A DNA stretch of 35,340 bases, taken from assembly GCA_964478995.1 (NCBI GenBank), contig CAYZJY010000010.1:1-35340 (forward strand), written 5' to 3'. The notes below the pieces were generated by a model. It saw only the letters and a list, made by a program, of their open reading frames with translations, made no database searches and was not told where the DNA came from. Made by a program: the position numbers and the translations under genes. The stretch is from NZWG01 sp964478995. Its GTDB lineage: Bacteria > Fidelibacterota > Marinisomatia > Marinisomatales > UBA1611. Numbering within the stretch: the first letter of the stretch is position 1; each line of letters starts with the position of its first letter. Shown in pieces: positions 1-9,100 of the stretch.

Positions 1-2216
1 TCTCTGGATTCAATATAATCGATACTTCTTTTATAATCTTTTCCCATTTTTATAACTGTGTTTTTATACTGATCTGTTTCATTAGCCCACCAACTATTTA
101 TGGTTTTTTTTCTACTATAAGTACTAGAGTAGACTGGTCTAATGATAGCATAACCCTCCATCAATAAATGATTTTGGTCAGATATAATCGAGGTAACAAT
201 CGATTCATCAGAACCACGATAGATCGCAGCCGCAATTGGAAATTCAATAATAGGTATAATTAGTTCATTTATTTTTTCTGAATAAACTATATAACCATGT
301 AAAAGTTCATCACCTTCATAAGGTGGTGTTAATTCATATCTTTGAACTACATAACCATCATAGCCAGATAATGATTCTAGAGCAGCATCAAGATCATAAT
401 GCTCATATTCAAATTGCTTTTTGTATATATTGAATACTTCATCACTAACATCAGGCTCTGAAAGAATATTTCTTTGATTATAGGTTATAGAAAAATTATC
501 TAAAGATTCATCGTTTGTAGATTTTACAAGTCTGAAACCATTACCTAGACTACGATCAAATGGAGAAATACTCTGGTATTCATTAAAACTATATGGGTTG
601 TCGAAATATGACCCTCCGAGTATTGAATAATTTATCTTTCCCACACCCTTTGGATTTGTTGCCCATTCCCTCACATTACCAGCAATATTTTTTATCCCAT
701 AATAATTTTCTCCTTTGGAATCATCGACATCCCATAGATAACTTGATTTAAGGTTACTATTACTGATGTCCGGTAAAACGTCCACAAAACCAGATAACCC
801 TGCTGCGCTTAACCATTGAAATACATTTGGTAATGCCAACTCTTTATATCTGGCATATGCTCTGGCCTCAAACCAAGATATACCTGTAACCGGAAATTTT
901 CCTCTATTTGTTGCAAATTGTCCATAGGACCAATCCAAAGGACCAAACTTACCGTGTTTACCAACAAAGGATTTAATCGCCATATCATAAGTATACTCTT
1001 TACCATCAAGAATGATTGGGAAATCCCAGTATTGCTCATTTTCATAACCTCCGTTATCAACAAAATCTTTAAAATCTAAATTTGAAACTTCAGTTTTTGA
1101 TATCGAAAATGGCTCAAATGTGATGCTACCAAAATCAATTCCAGGGAAATACATCAAATGATCTTTTGAACCTGATATAATAGAATGATCATCAGGGAAT
1201 TCATCAATCTTGCCAAAATAAAATTGCCCAGATTGATTAGTAGCAGCTAATATTGGTCTCTCATTAATAATAAATTTTAATTGAAAATCTTTTGTTGCTT
1301 TATGCCTTTTTGTAGATGCTGGAACTCTGAGACTATCTATCGGAGTCTCACCGATATAATTCCATGTTGTGTCTGATTCATGTTTAATGTAGACTTTTGC
1401 TAGTAAAGAATCTGTACTAATGTTAATCGGAACAGTTGCTTTATTGAAATATAGATTTAATAACTTATTTTCTGGATATGATTCCAATAATTCTTTTGCT
1501 CTTTGAAATACAAAATAATTATCACCTTGATTAATTTTTTCAACGATCTCTTCTATGCCATTGTCTAATGTGATCTTGGAATTAATTTTCATAAAAATAA
1601 AAATAAAGACGACAGTTAATGATAATATGAATAAACTTTTTCTTGATAATATTTTATCCTTAAACCGAATATTTGTTTTAGCATTATCATCTATTATCTT
1701 ATCACCCTTTTGCAAGTTTTGAGATATTATGCTATATATTTTTACATTTTGAAAAACACCTTTTAAAGTAGGCTCACCTAAATAATAAGTTTCGAAATCT
1801 GGATCTCTTTCTAAAACTGTATTAACTCTACCTGATATTGCAATCCCTCCTGGACCTGAATAAGGTTCAATCCTTGATGCTATATTTACATCATCTCCAA
1901 AAACATCACCGTCTTTGTAGAGGACTTCACCCTGGTGAATTCCTATCCTAAGATCAAGGTGATCTATTGATTTAGCAATCTTTTGGATTTCAATACAACA
2001 TTTAACAGCATCCAGTGTGCCATTAAAAGTTAATAGCAAACCATCTCCCATTTCTTTTAGCCATTGTCCATTATGGGATTGAACGATAGGCTTAAAGTAA
2101 GTACGCTGATTATCTAGTAACTCAAGAGCAAGAGGTTCATTTTTAGAAGAAAGCTCCGTAAACCCAACAATATCAGTAAAAACAATTGCGGCTAATTTTC
2201 TGGTTGGCTCTCCCAT
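1..2216 (-). CDS. Membrane class III adenylate/guanylate cyclase fused to FGE-like (SUMF1) and alpha/beta-hydrolase domains; 3' end cut by window
   Basis: The frame is open from an ATG at 2216 to the left edge (738 codons seen). Residues 8-165 are a class III cyclase catalytic domain: metal Asp15 in FTDIVGFT, Asp58 in EMGDG with the preceding Lys54, and the Asn111/Arg115 pair in VNIASRIE, so it should be active and make cAMP or cGMP. One membrane helix lies at about 194-210. A PEGA-like stretch follows (about 285-320, GETPIDSLRVP), then an FGE-sulfatase/SUMF1 fold (about 340-610, ending GGSYFDN...GNGFRLVKS) with no Cys seen in its C-terminal core, so sulfatase-activating chemistry is unlikely. 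From about 640 the sequence matches the start of an alpha/beta hydrolase (YSSTYSRK, KDYKRSIDYIESR); its nucleophile lies outside the window. The cyclase is cytosolic and the rest probably periplasmic. It follows the SLC13 gene by 103 bases. Domain calls are by eye; the cyclase is certain, the hydrolase probable. Confidence 0.88.
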   Translation of the reverse strand, partial: MGEPTRKLAAIVFTDIVGFTELSSKNEPLALELLDNQRTYFKPIVQSHNGQWLKEMGDGLLLTFNGTLDAVKCCIEIQKIAKSIDHLDLRIGIHQGEVLYKDGDVFGDDVNIASRIEPYSGPGGIAISGRVNTVLERDPDFETYYLGEPTLKGVFQNVKIYSIISQNLQKGDKIIDDNAKTNIRFKDKILSRKSLFILSLTVVFIFIFMKINSKITLDNGIEEIVEKINQGDNYFVFQRAKELLESYPENKLLNLYFNKATVPINISTDSLLAKVYIKHESDTTWNYIGETPIDSLRVPASTKRHKATKDFQLKFIINERPILAATNQSGQFYFGKIDEFPDDHSIISGSKDHLMYFPGIDFGSITFEPFSISKTEVSNLDFKDFVDNGGYENEQYWDFPIILDGKEYTYDMAIKSFVGKHGKFGPLDWSYGQFATNRGKFPVTGISWFEARAYARYKELALPNVFQWLSAAGLSGFVDVLPDISNSNLKSSYLWDVDDSKGENYYGIKNIAGNVREWATNPKGVGKINYSILGGSYFDNPYSFNEYQSISPFDRSLGNGFRLVKSTNDESLDNFSITYNQRNILSEPDVSDEVFNIYKKQFEYEHYDLDAALESLSGYDGYVVQRYELTPPYEGDELLHGYIVYSEKINELIIPIIEFPIAAAIYRGSDESIVTSIISDQNHLLMEGYAIIRPVYSSTYSRKKTINSWWANETDQYKNTVIKMGKDYKRSIDYIESR

Positions 2217-2319
2217 TATCTTTAGTTCATGTACACTACATTATTTCTTTACAGAGAAGTAACCTGTGCTGGTATATGTAATTCATTATGTTAACACAAT
2301 AAAATTAACATTTATAATA

Positions 2320-4113
2320 TCAGATTGGCCAAAGAACAGGTAAAATGAAAATTGCCATTACCCAGAATATTAAGGCAAGAGGAAACCCAACGCGAATATA
2401 GTCACTGAATTTGTATCCACCTGGTCCATATACCATAAGATTAGTTTGGTATCCTACAGGGGTAATGAAGGATGCGGAAGCAGCAAATGCTACTGCAAAA
2501 ACGAAGGCCCTTGGATCGAAACCCATCTGTTGTGCGACAGCTAGCGCAATAGGCGTCATGATAATTGCAGTTGCCGCATTTGAAGATATTTCAGTAAGAA
2601 ATATGGTAATGAAATATATCAATGCAAGAAGAACCTGTGGCTGAACTTCTGTAGAAACTGATCTTGTTGCTGAAGTAATAAAACCAGCGATCCATTCAGC
2701 AGTACCTGTTTTTTGGATCACAATACCAACGGGAATCAAGGCTGATATCAAAATGATGACCTGCCAATTGATCGATTGATAACTTTCTTGGGGAGTCAAG
2801 ATCTTCAATATCAACAATATGACAACTCCCAACATGGCACTTTTCACGATTGGCATGATTCCTAATGCAGCAAGTGTTATGGTGCCTATTATGACCACAA
2901 TGGTCATCCACCAAAATCGTTGTTTCCTTAACTCTGCATCCACTTCGCCAAGGACAACAAACTCACCGGTCTTTGACAATTCCTTTACTTTGTTCTCAGG
3001 ACCATAGACCAATAAGGTATCATATGCCTGCAAGATGACATGTGCTATTTTCTCCCTAAAAATAGTACCCTCTCTTCTAATTGCAAGAATGAAGGAACCA
3101 AACCTCCTTCGAAAATTCCCTGCCATTAAACTTTTACCGACTATGTCAGATTTATTTGTTATGAGACATTCGACCACCACATTATCTTCTTGCTCCAATT
3201 CTTCCTGGGTTAACTTTTCATCTGTAAGCAAAGTAACTTTCTCAACTTCCTTCATGCGTAAAAAGTTTTCAAGTGTTCCTCTGACAAATAGGATATCTCC
3301 TTCTCTTAATTTTGTAAGTCTTATCATGCTGGTGATCATTTTACCCTCACGTAGAATATCCAATACCATCACATCATAATTCTTATTTATCCCTCTATCA
3401 AGACATGTCCTTCCATTGAGTGGCGATTCAGGGCTGATCTTCATCTCAGTAAGGTACCCGCCTAGACGATAACTTTTTGTAAGGCTCGATGTAGAGGTCC
3501 TAGAAGGCAAGACCATTGGTGCGATGAATAAAATATACAATAGTCCCACGATCATCAATATTGCACCATATCTCATGAATTCAAACATCCCCATTGGCTC
3601 CACGCCAGGAGTCTGGATGTAAATGGAATTCACCAAAAGATTAGTGGAGGTGCCAACAAGGGTTAGTGTTCCGCCAAGAATTGCAGAATAACTCAATGGA
3701 ATAAGCATTTTCGAGGGGCTCATCTTATATTTTTGAGCTAGACGAATTGATACTGGCATGAAGATCGCAACGATGGCAGTATTATTCACCACAGCTGAGG
3801 CAATCCCTATTGTAAAAAGATACACTGCTCTTCCTAGAAGAATTGACCTGTCAGCCAAACGCCTAACACGGATGATGAGATATTCTAATATGCGTGTCTT
3901 CTGTAGAGCACGGCTTATGATAAATAAAAAGGCTATCGTTATGACTGCAGGATTAGAAAAACCAGAGAGAGCTTCAGCAGGTGTCAAGTATCCTAATGCA
4001 AAAAGAATGGTAAGTAGTACCATCGCTGTTACATCTATTGAGAACATTTCAGTAACAAACATAAAAAAGCCAAAAAACAATAGGCCAAGTACAAATATTA
4101 TATCGGGTGTCAT
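2320..4113 (-). CDS. SLC13/DASS-family membrane carrier with two RCK_C (TrkA-C) domains
   Basis: 597 residues. The two halves of a divalent anion:sodium symporter fold are separated by a soluble insert. The first half holds VNNTAIV (Asn110-Thr112) and GTSTNLL (154-160), the paired re-entrant hairpin motifs. The second half holds the matching EISSNAATA and TPVGYQTNLMVY segments, so both substrate-binding hairpins are intact. The insert (about 215-395) contains two RCK_C modules, recognised by the repeated pattern of SPLNG / SDIVGKS, then REG, then D-hLhVxG. Bacterial relatives with this layout carry dicarboxylates, sulfate or other anions; the substrate cannot be read from sequence. No clear Shine-Dalgarno site precedes the ATG. 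The next gene upstream, the 109-residue protein, ends 34 bases away on the same strand, so co-transcription with the HD-GYP gene is likely. Confidence 0.9.
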   Translation of the reverse strand: MTPDIIFVLGLLFFGFFMFVTEMFSIDVTAMVLLTILFALGYLTPAEALSGFSNPAVITIAFLFIISRALQKTRILEYLIIRVRRLADRSILLGRAVYLFTIGIASAVVNNTAIVAIFMPVSIRLAQKYKMSPSKMLIPLSYSAILGGTLTLVGTSTNLLVNSIYIQTPGVEPMGMFEFMRYGAILMIVGLLYILFIAPMVLPSRTSTSSLTKSYRLGGYLTEMKISPESPLNGRTCLDRGINKNYDVMVLDILREGKMITSMIRLTKLREGDILFVRGTLENFLRMKEVEKVTLLTDEKLTQEELEQEDNVVVECLITNKSDIVGKSLMAGNFRRRFGSFILAIRREGTIFREKIAHVILQAYDTLLVYGPENKVKELSKTGEFVVLGEVDAELRKQRFWWMTIVVIIGTITLAALGIMPIVKSAMLGVVILLILKILTPQESYQSINWQVIILISALIPVGIVIQKTGTAEWIAGFITSATRSVSTEVQPQVLLALIYFITIFLTEISSNAATAIIMTPIALAVAQQMGFDPRAFVFAVAFAASASFITPVGYQTNLMVYGPGGYKFSDYIRVGFPLALIFWVMAIFILPVLWPI

Positions 4114-4147
4114 TATTTAGATTTGATGAAACACTTAATTAGTATAA

Positions 4148-4477
4148 TTAATTGAATGGATGTTCTCCAACATGGGAAAGACTCTGGGCTAATTTCGGTT
4201 TAGACTTCTTAAAACTAGAGCCCTCTACTATTCTTTCATCCGTGATTGCGGAAACAATCGAATTAAGAACGCTTTCTCTTCTAATATTATTTAATACAGC
4301 CATGATGAATATTGGATATTCTTCTTCAGAGAGCACTGCTTCCCAATCATCAAAAAGGGTTGTCTCATCTAGGAACTTATCAACATCAGGTTCATCGTTC
4401 AAATGTAGGTCAACAGCATCCATTAGCAAAAGCAGTCTTGTTTTTAATTTGGTCTTATCTTGTTTTGAGAGATTCAT
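4148..4477 (-). CDS. Small conserved-looking protein of unknown function, coupled to HD-GYP gene
   Basis: 109 residues, soluble, with a basic N-terminus (KQDKTKLKTRLLLLMD), an acidic middle rich in Asp/Glu, and a basic Lys/Ser-rich tail. No family is recognised. Its ATG overlaps the stop codon of the upstream GAF/HD-GYP gene in an ATGA junction (4474-4477), so it is probably translated by coupling and made with that phosphodiesterase. The predicted helices and alternating acidic and hydrophobic residues suit a protein-binding partner, but this is inference. It could be an adaptor or regulator of the HD-GYP protein. Confidence 0.7.
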   Translation of the reverse strand: MNLSKQDKTKLKTRLLLLMDAVDLHLNDEPDVDKFLDETTLFDDWEAVLSEEEYPIFIMAVLNNIRRESVLNSIVSAITDERIVEGSSFKKSKPKLAQSLSHVGEHPFN

Positions 4478-6090
4478 TGCTTTCCTAAGACAGATCTTTC
4501 ATCAACATCATCGATCTGTGTTTTTGCCACATGTTCTTTTGCATATTTTTTATAGACACCAGAAGTAACAAATATCTCAAATAGGTCCTCATCAATGTGA
4601 TAGTCATTCTTCATGAAACCCATGATACGCATTGCCTGTGATAATTTTTTCCCCTCCTTATAAGGACGGTCAGCGGCAGTTAGTGCCTCATAAATATCGG
4701 CTATTGCCATGATCTTTGCCTGGGTGGACATTTGGGTCTCATTCAAACCTTTTGGATAACCTGTACCATCCATCTTCTCATGGTGACCACCTGCAAACTC
4801 AGGCACGTTCCTAAGATTCTTTGGGTAGGGTAACTGTTCAAGCATTTCAATCGTGATGACAATATGGTCATTTATTATTTCACGTTCCTCAGGCAACAAG
4901 GTTCCTTTTGGGATGTTTAGATTTTGAATCTCCTCCTTTGAAAGAAATGACTGTTCACGATCAAAAAGTGTGATATTTTGTGCACCAATGGATTCAACAC
5001 GTTCTTGCAATTCAGGATTCATGAATTCTCCCCCAACATTACATTCCTCAATAAACTTCATGTCTCTATCTAAATTCTTGATGGCATCATTATATTCATC
5101 ATCAAAAGGAACATTTGATTTCCCATTGAGTTGGCGTTTTAGGAATGCGATCTCTTGGTCCCTTTTTAGCAATTCCATTCTTGTTCTGATCAATTCAATT
5201 CGGTCAAATATTGTCTCTAGTTTTGTTCCTTTATCCACAACATGGGGAGGCGTCGCTACCTTACCGCAATCATGAAGCCAAGCAGCCAGATATAATTCAT
5301 ACCGCTCTTCATCATTCATTGAAAAATCCTTGTACTTACCCTCTTTGATCTTTGCGACTGCATCTGCCAGCATCATTGTGATAACAGGCACTCGCTCACA
5401 GTGTCCACCCGTATACTCTGATTTTTTATCAATGGCCGTAGCGATCAACTTGATAAATGATTCAAATAGCGTTTTAAGTTCTTCAACCAATCTCTTGTTT
5501 GTCAATGCCACTGCCCCTTGGGATGCCAAAGATTCAACCTGCTCCTGCATTTCTTCATTAAAACTGATGACATCACCATGTTCATTTTGTGCATTGATAA
5601 GTTGCATTACGCCGATGATCTCATTTTCATGATTTTTCAAGGGAACTGTTAAAAAAGATTTTGAACGATAACCATTTTTTTTATCAAAGTTAATTGTTCC
5701 CTCAAAATCATACCCTTCTTCTTGATAGGCATCTTTTATATTCACTGTCTTTCCCGTTAGGGCAACATATGCAGACACATTCTTTTGATTGGGTGTGCTT
5801 TCATCTAGCCAAAGATGTACGGGATAATATGGTATTTCTACGCCAGAAGTACCTCCCATCACAGTATCCATGGAGTCATTTCGAAGGATCTCAAATGCAA
5901 GATCACCGTTTTCATTCATGGAGTATAGGGTACGACCATCGGCTCTTGTTATGTTCTTTGCTTCATCAAGGATCATTTCAAAGAGACGATCTGTATTTTT
6001 TTCGGTAGAAAGAGCCATGCCTATCTCACTAAGACGATGTAGACGATCTTCTAGGAATTTTATTCTATTTAGTGCATCCATGTTGGACAT
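4474..6090 (-). CDS. GAF domain / HD-GYP cyclic-di-GMP phosphodiesterase-like protein
   Basis: 538 residues, no membrane helix. A short N-terminal helix leads into a GAF sensor domain (about 18-200; FLTVPL...GVMQLINA is the typical core). The HD-GYP domain follows: His230 in GGHCERV, the His273-Asp274 pair in LHDCGK, His409, the double His at 436-437, and the signature DGTGYP at 441-446, so the metal ligands and GYP motif are complete. Between the HD pair and the second half lies an inserted, largely helical stretch of about 110 residues (290-400) that the shortest HD-GYP domains lack. The predicted role is hydrolysis of cyclic di-GMP under control of a ligand or redox signal at GAF. It is divergent from the acyl-CoA-synthetase fusion gene (100-base gap) and coupled to the 109-residue gene downstream. 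ATG at 6090 is used; Met4 is possible. Confidence 0.93.
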   Translation of the reverse strand: MSNMDALNRIKFLEDRLHRLSEIGMALSTEKNTDRLFEMILDEAKNITRADGRTLYSMNENGDLAFEILRNDSMDTVMGGTSGVEIPYYPVHLWLDESTPNQKNVSAYVALTGKTVNIKDAYQEEGYDFEGTINFDKKNGYRSKSFLTVPLKNHENEIIGVMQLINAQNEHGDVISFNEEMQEQVESLASQGAVALTNKRLVEELKTLFESFIKLIATAIDKKSEYTGGHCERVPVITMMLADAVAKIKEGKYKDFSMNDEERYELYLAAWLHDCGKVATPPHVVDKGTKLETIFDRIELIRTRMELLKRDQEIAFLKRQLNGKSNVPFDDEYNDAIKNLDRDMKFIEECNVGGEFMNPELQERVESIGAQNITLFDREQSFLSKEEIQNLNIPKGTLLPEEREIINDHIVITIEMLEQLPYPKNLRNVPEFAGGHHEKMDGTGYPKGLNETQMSTQAKIMAIADIYEALTAADRPYKEGKKLSQAMRIMGFMKNDYHIDEDLFEIFVTSGVYKKYAKEHVAKTQIDDVDERSVLGKQ

Positions 6091-6190
6091 TAATTACAAA
6101 TCAGTCATTGTCAGTTTGAAATGTACATCTTTGCAGCGTTCTTTAACAATTAGAATAGGTATTGATTTGTCTCATGGAATAATTTCTAGC
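6091..6190. promoter_or_regulatory. Divergent intergenic region (probable back-to-back promoters)
   Basis: 100 bases separate the outward-facing HD-GYP (minus) and acyl-CoA-synthetase fusion (plus) genes, so both promoters should lie here. It is AT-rich. No pair of -35/-10 hexamers convincing enough to name was found; a loose candidate for the plus strand is TTGCAG followed 17 bases later by AATAGG. Confidence 0.35.
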
Positions 6191-9100
6191 ATGTACTCAG
6201 ATATTGAAAGACAAATTAAAATGGCAAAAGAGTCCATTGAAGATGGCCAGGTTGATAAGGCTGATCTAATTAATTTAGCAAAGCATTGTCTTTCCATTGG
6301 TGTGAACCAAGAATTATTTCATGAACTCTTAGAACTAGGGCACCTAAAGGATGTATCTCGCCACATGCATGATGAGAAGTCCATAGATCGATGGTTTGAA
6401 CTTGTGGTCCAAATGATTCAAGAATCAAATTTTCATGTAGGCTACATGTTGAGACAGAGATCAAATCGTTATCAAAATGATACTGCTTTCAATGTCATCA
6501 ATAAAGACCATCTTAAGACACTGACCTATTCAGCACTTTGGTCATTGGTAGTGCAGGTAGGTCGTTCAATATCTACCTTTGAGACAGAAGACCAAAAACC
6601 TATCATAGGTCTTATCACTCACAATCAATTAAATGGAGTTTTAGTTGACCTTGCCTGTCTATCTTTTGGATATCGCGTTATACCACTCCCACTTAATGCA
6701 ACACCAGATCACATATCCTATATCGCAGATCATAGCGACATCACTCACCTTTTTGTAGGAGGGCAGTCAGGTAACAGACTTTGGAGGGAGGTCCATGATA
6801 AAGAGTCGATCATTACTGTATCATTGGATAATGATGAAACAACATCTGATCTTATTCAATGGGAAACCTTCCTTGAACAAGGCGATAAATCCCTTGATTT
6901 TGAAATTGATGGTCGTTTGGCTTCTGTAAGCATGAACAATATCCAAACCATAATGTATACCTCCGGTACTACTGATGATCCAAAAGGGATTACTTTTAAT
7001 CAGATCAACATGATCAGCAAGAGATATGCTCGAGCATTGGCATTACCTTCAATAGGATCGAAAGATGTATTCTTATGTTATCTTCCATTATTTCATACTT
7101 TTGGTAGATTCTTCGAATTAATGGGGAGCATCTTCTGGGGAGCAACCTACTCCTTTGCTGAATCACCTGCTTTCAATTCCTTATTGAATGATTTCAAAAT
7201 TGTAAAACCTACCATATTTATCAGCATTCCCAAAAGATGGGTGCAATTATACGAAATGCTTGAGGATAAACTGGATTTTGATTCAGACTCACAATCGATG
7301 ATCCAAGAAAAATTATCTACCATAACAGGCGGCTCACTTGAATGGGGTCTTTCAGCAGCTGGCTATCTCGATCCAGATATCTTCACCTTCTTCCACACCC
7401 ATGGTATTAGGGTCTTAAGTGGATATGGCATGACAGAGGCAACAGGTGGAATTACCATGACTCCTCCAGATGACTATCCCAGAGATTCAGTTGGAAAAGC
7501 ATTGCCTGGCATTCAACTTAAACTAGCAGAAGATGGTGAATTATGCATAAAGGGTCCATACGTCACTAATGGTTACTTTAAGGATGATGAAGCGAAGGTA
7601 TTTAATGAAGGATGGTTCCATACTGAAGATATTTTTGATGAAAGAAATGGTCACTATTTCATTATTGATAGGAAAAAAGATATCTACAAAAACAGTAGAG
7701 GCCAGACCATTGCACCGCAAAAAATAGAGAATCTCTTTCAGGATTTTGAATCGATAAAATCTGTTTTTCTAGTAGGTGATGGACGGGAATTCAATACCGT
7801 CCTGATATATCCTGACCATGAAAATTCAAATTTCATACCCGGTCAAGAAAAAGTAAATGAGGTAAGAGATCTCTTTAGTTCCATGATATTATCGGTCAAC
7901 AGTTTTCTATCTCCCTTCGAGAGAATAGTTAATTATGTAATAATCAATCGAGATTTTTCAGAAGAAAGAGGTGAACTAACGCCAAAAGGTACGTTCATTC
8001 GAAAAAAAATATTGGAAAATTTCAAAGATATCATAACTCCTTTGTATCAAAGAAATTATTCAGCCCTCCATCATGGTAACAAAGAGATAAGGATTCCGAA
8101 TTGGATAATTAGAGAGATTGGAACTATCAATAGCAATATCATTTGGGATGGCCAAAGACTTTCCATAAGTGATAGTGCTAGATCATTATCCTTAACCTGG
8201 GAAGGTGATACCATGCGAGTGGGCGATTTCGCCTACTCAGGCGAGATGGATATTCTTGACCTAGATCCCTTCATACAATCTCCGAACCTCTGGCTTGGCA
8301 ATTTTGATTTCACAGATTTTACTGGTCCAACAGTTTTTCGATTGAAAGAGCATAAAACATATGGTGAAATCAAGATGAACAATGTAATAATGAATACATT
8401 GGACAATGAAGAAAAGACCGACCATGATGTGGATACGGTCTTATATGGACTTCACATGGCGGTAAGATCTTTTCTAAAGGATGATCAATCATCATTTGAT
8501 GAACTAAAGGAAATAATCGATGAAAAACTGGGGAATTGGTCTACAATAGTGATCGATACGTTCATGAACTTGAGAGAACATGCCAATCCAATTTTCAGAG
8601 TAAAATTGATCGAGACGCTAGCGCCTATAATGTCTGGGGATCTTTTCATGGACCTCCTTCATGATACTTACCACTACCATAGGAAGATGGATCCAACAAA
8701 AGGTTTTTCTTTTACCATCAATAGAACAAATGACGATCATTATCATGCTTTGATCAAATACTTAAAAAGATCAAAAACAGACATAGAAGAAACAGATGTA
8801 ACCAAGCAAGAATTTATTAAGACCTTATTACTTCTTATTGCGGACTTTGGGACAATGCATCCCACCCGCTTTGTTTGGGTAAGGTCTGAATTAATAAGTT
8901 GGCAATTAACAAAAGCACCAAAGCCAATCTACTCTACTGCACAAAAAGCATATTATGGTCTGATAAAAGGATTTCGATCATGGATAGGGCATTCGCCAAG
9001 CATAACTGTCGACCATGAAACTGGCGAAGAATATCATTGGAAGGATGTTTTGACCTTTGATGATAATGTGCGCCAGAGACACAAAGAACGTCTATTAAAG

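Noticed and set aside
340..610. Possible functional formylglycine-generating enzyme in the left-edge gene
   Set aside because: The SUMF1-like fold shows no Cys in its C-terminal core and no sulfatase is nearby, so it is better read as a binding or sensor domain.
5870..6190. Upstream extension of the large acyl-ligase fusion frame
   Set aside because: The frame is open but lies antisense to the N-terminal part of the GAF/HD-GYP gene and its translation is Arg/Ser-rich without domain features; ATG 6191 after the divergent gap is a better start.
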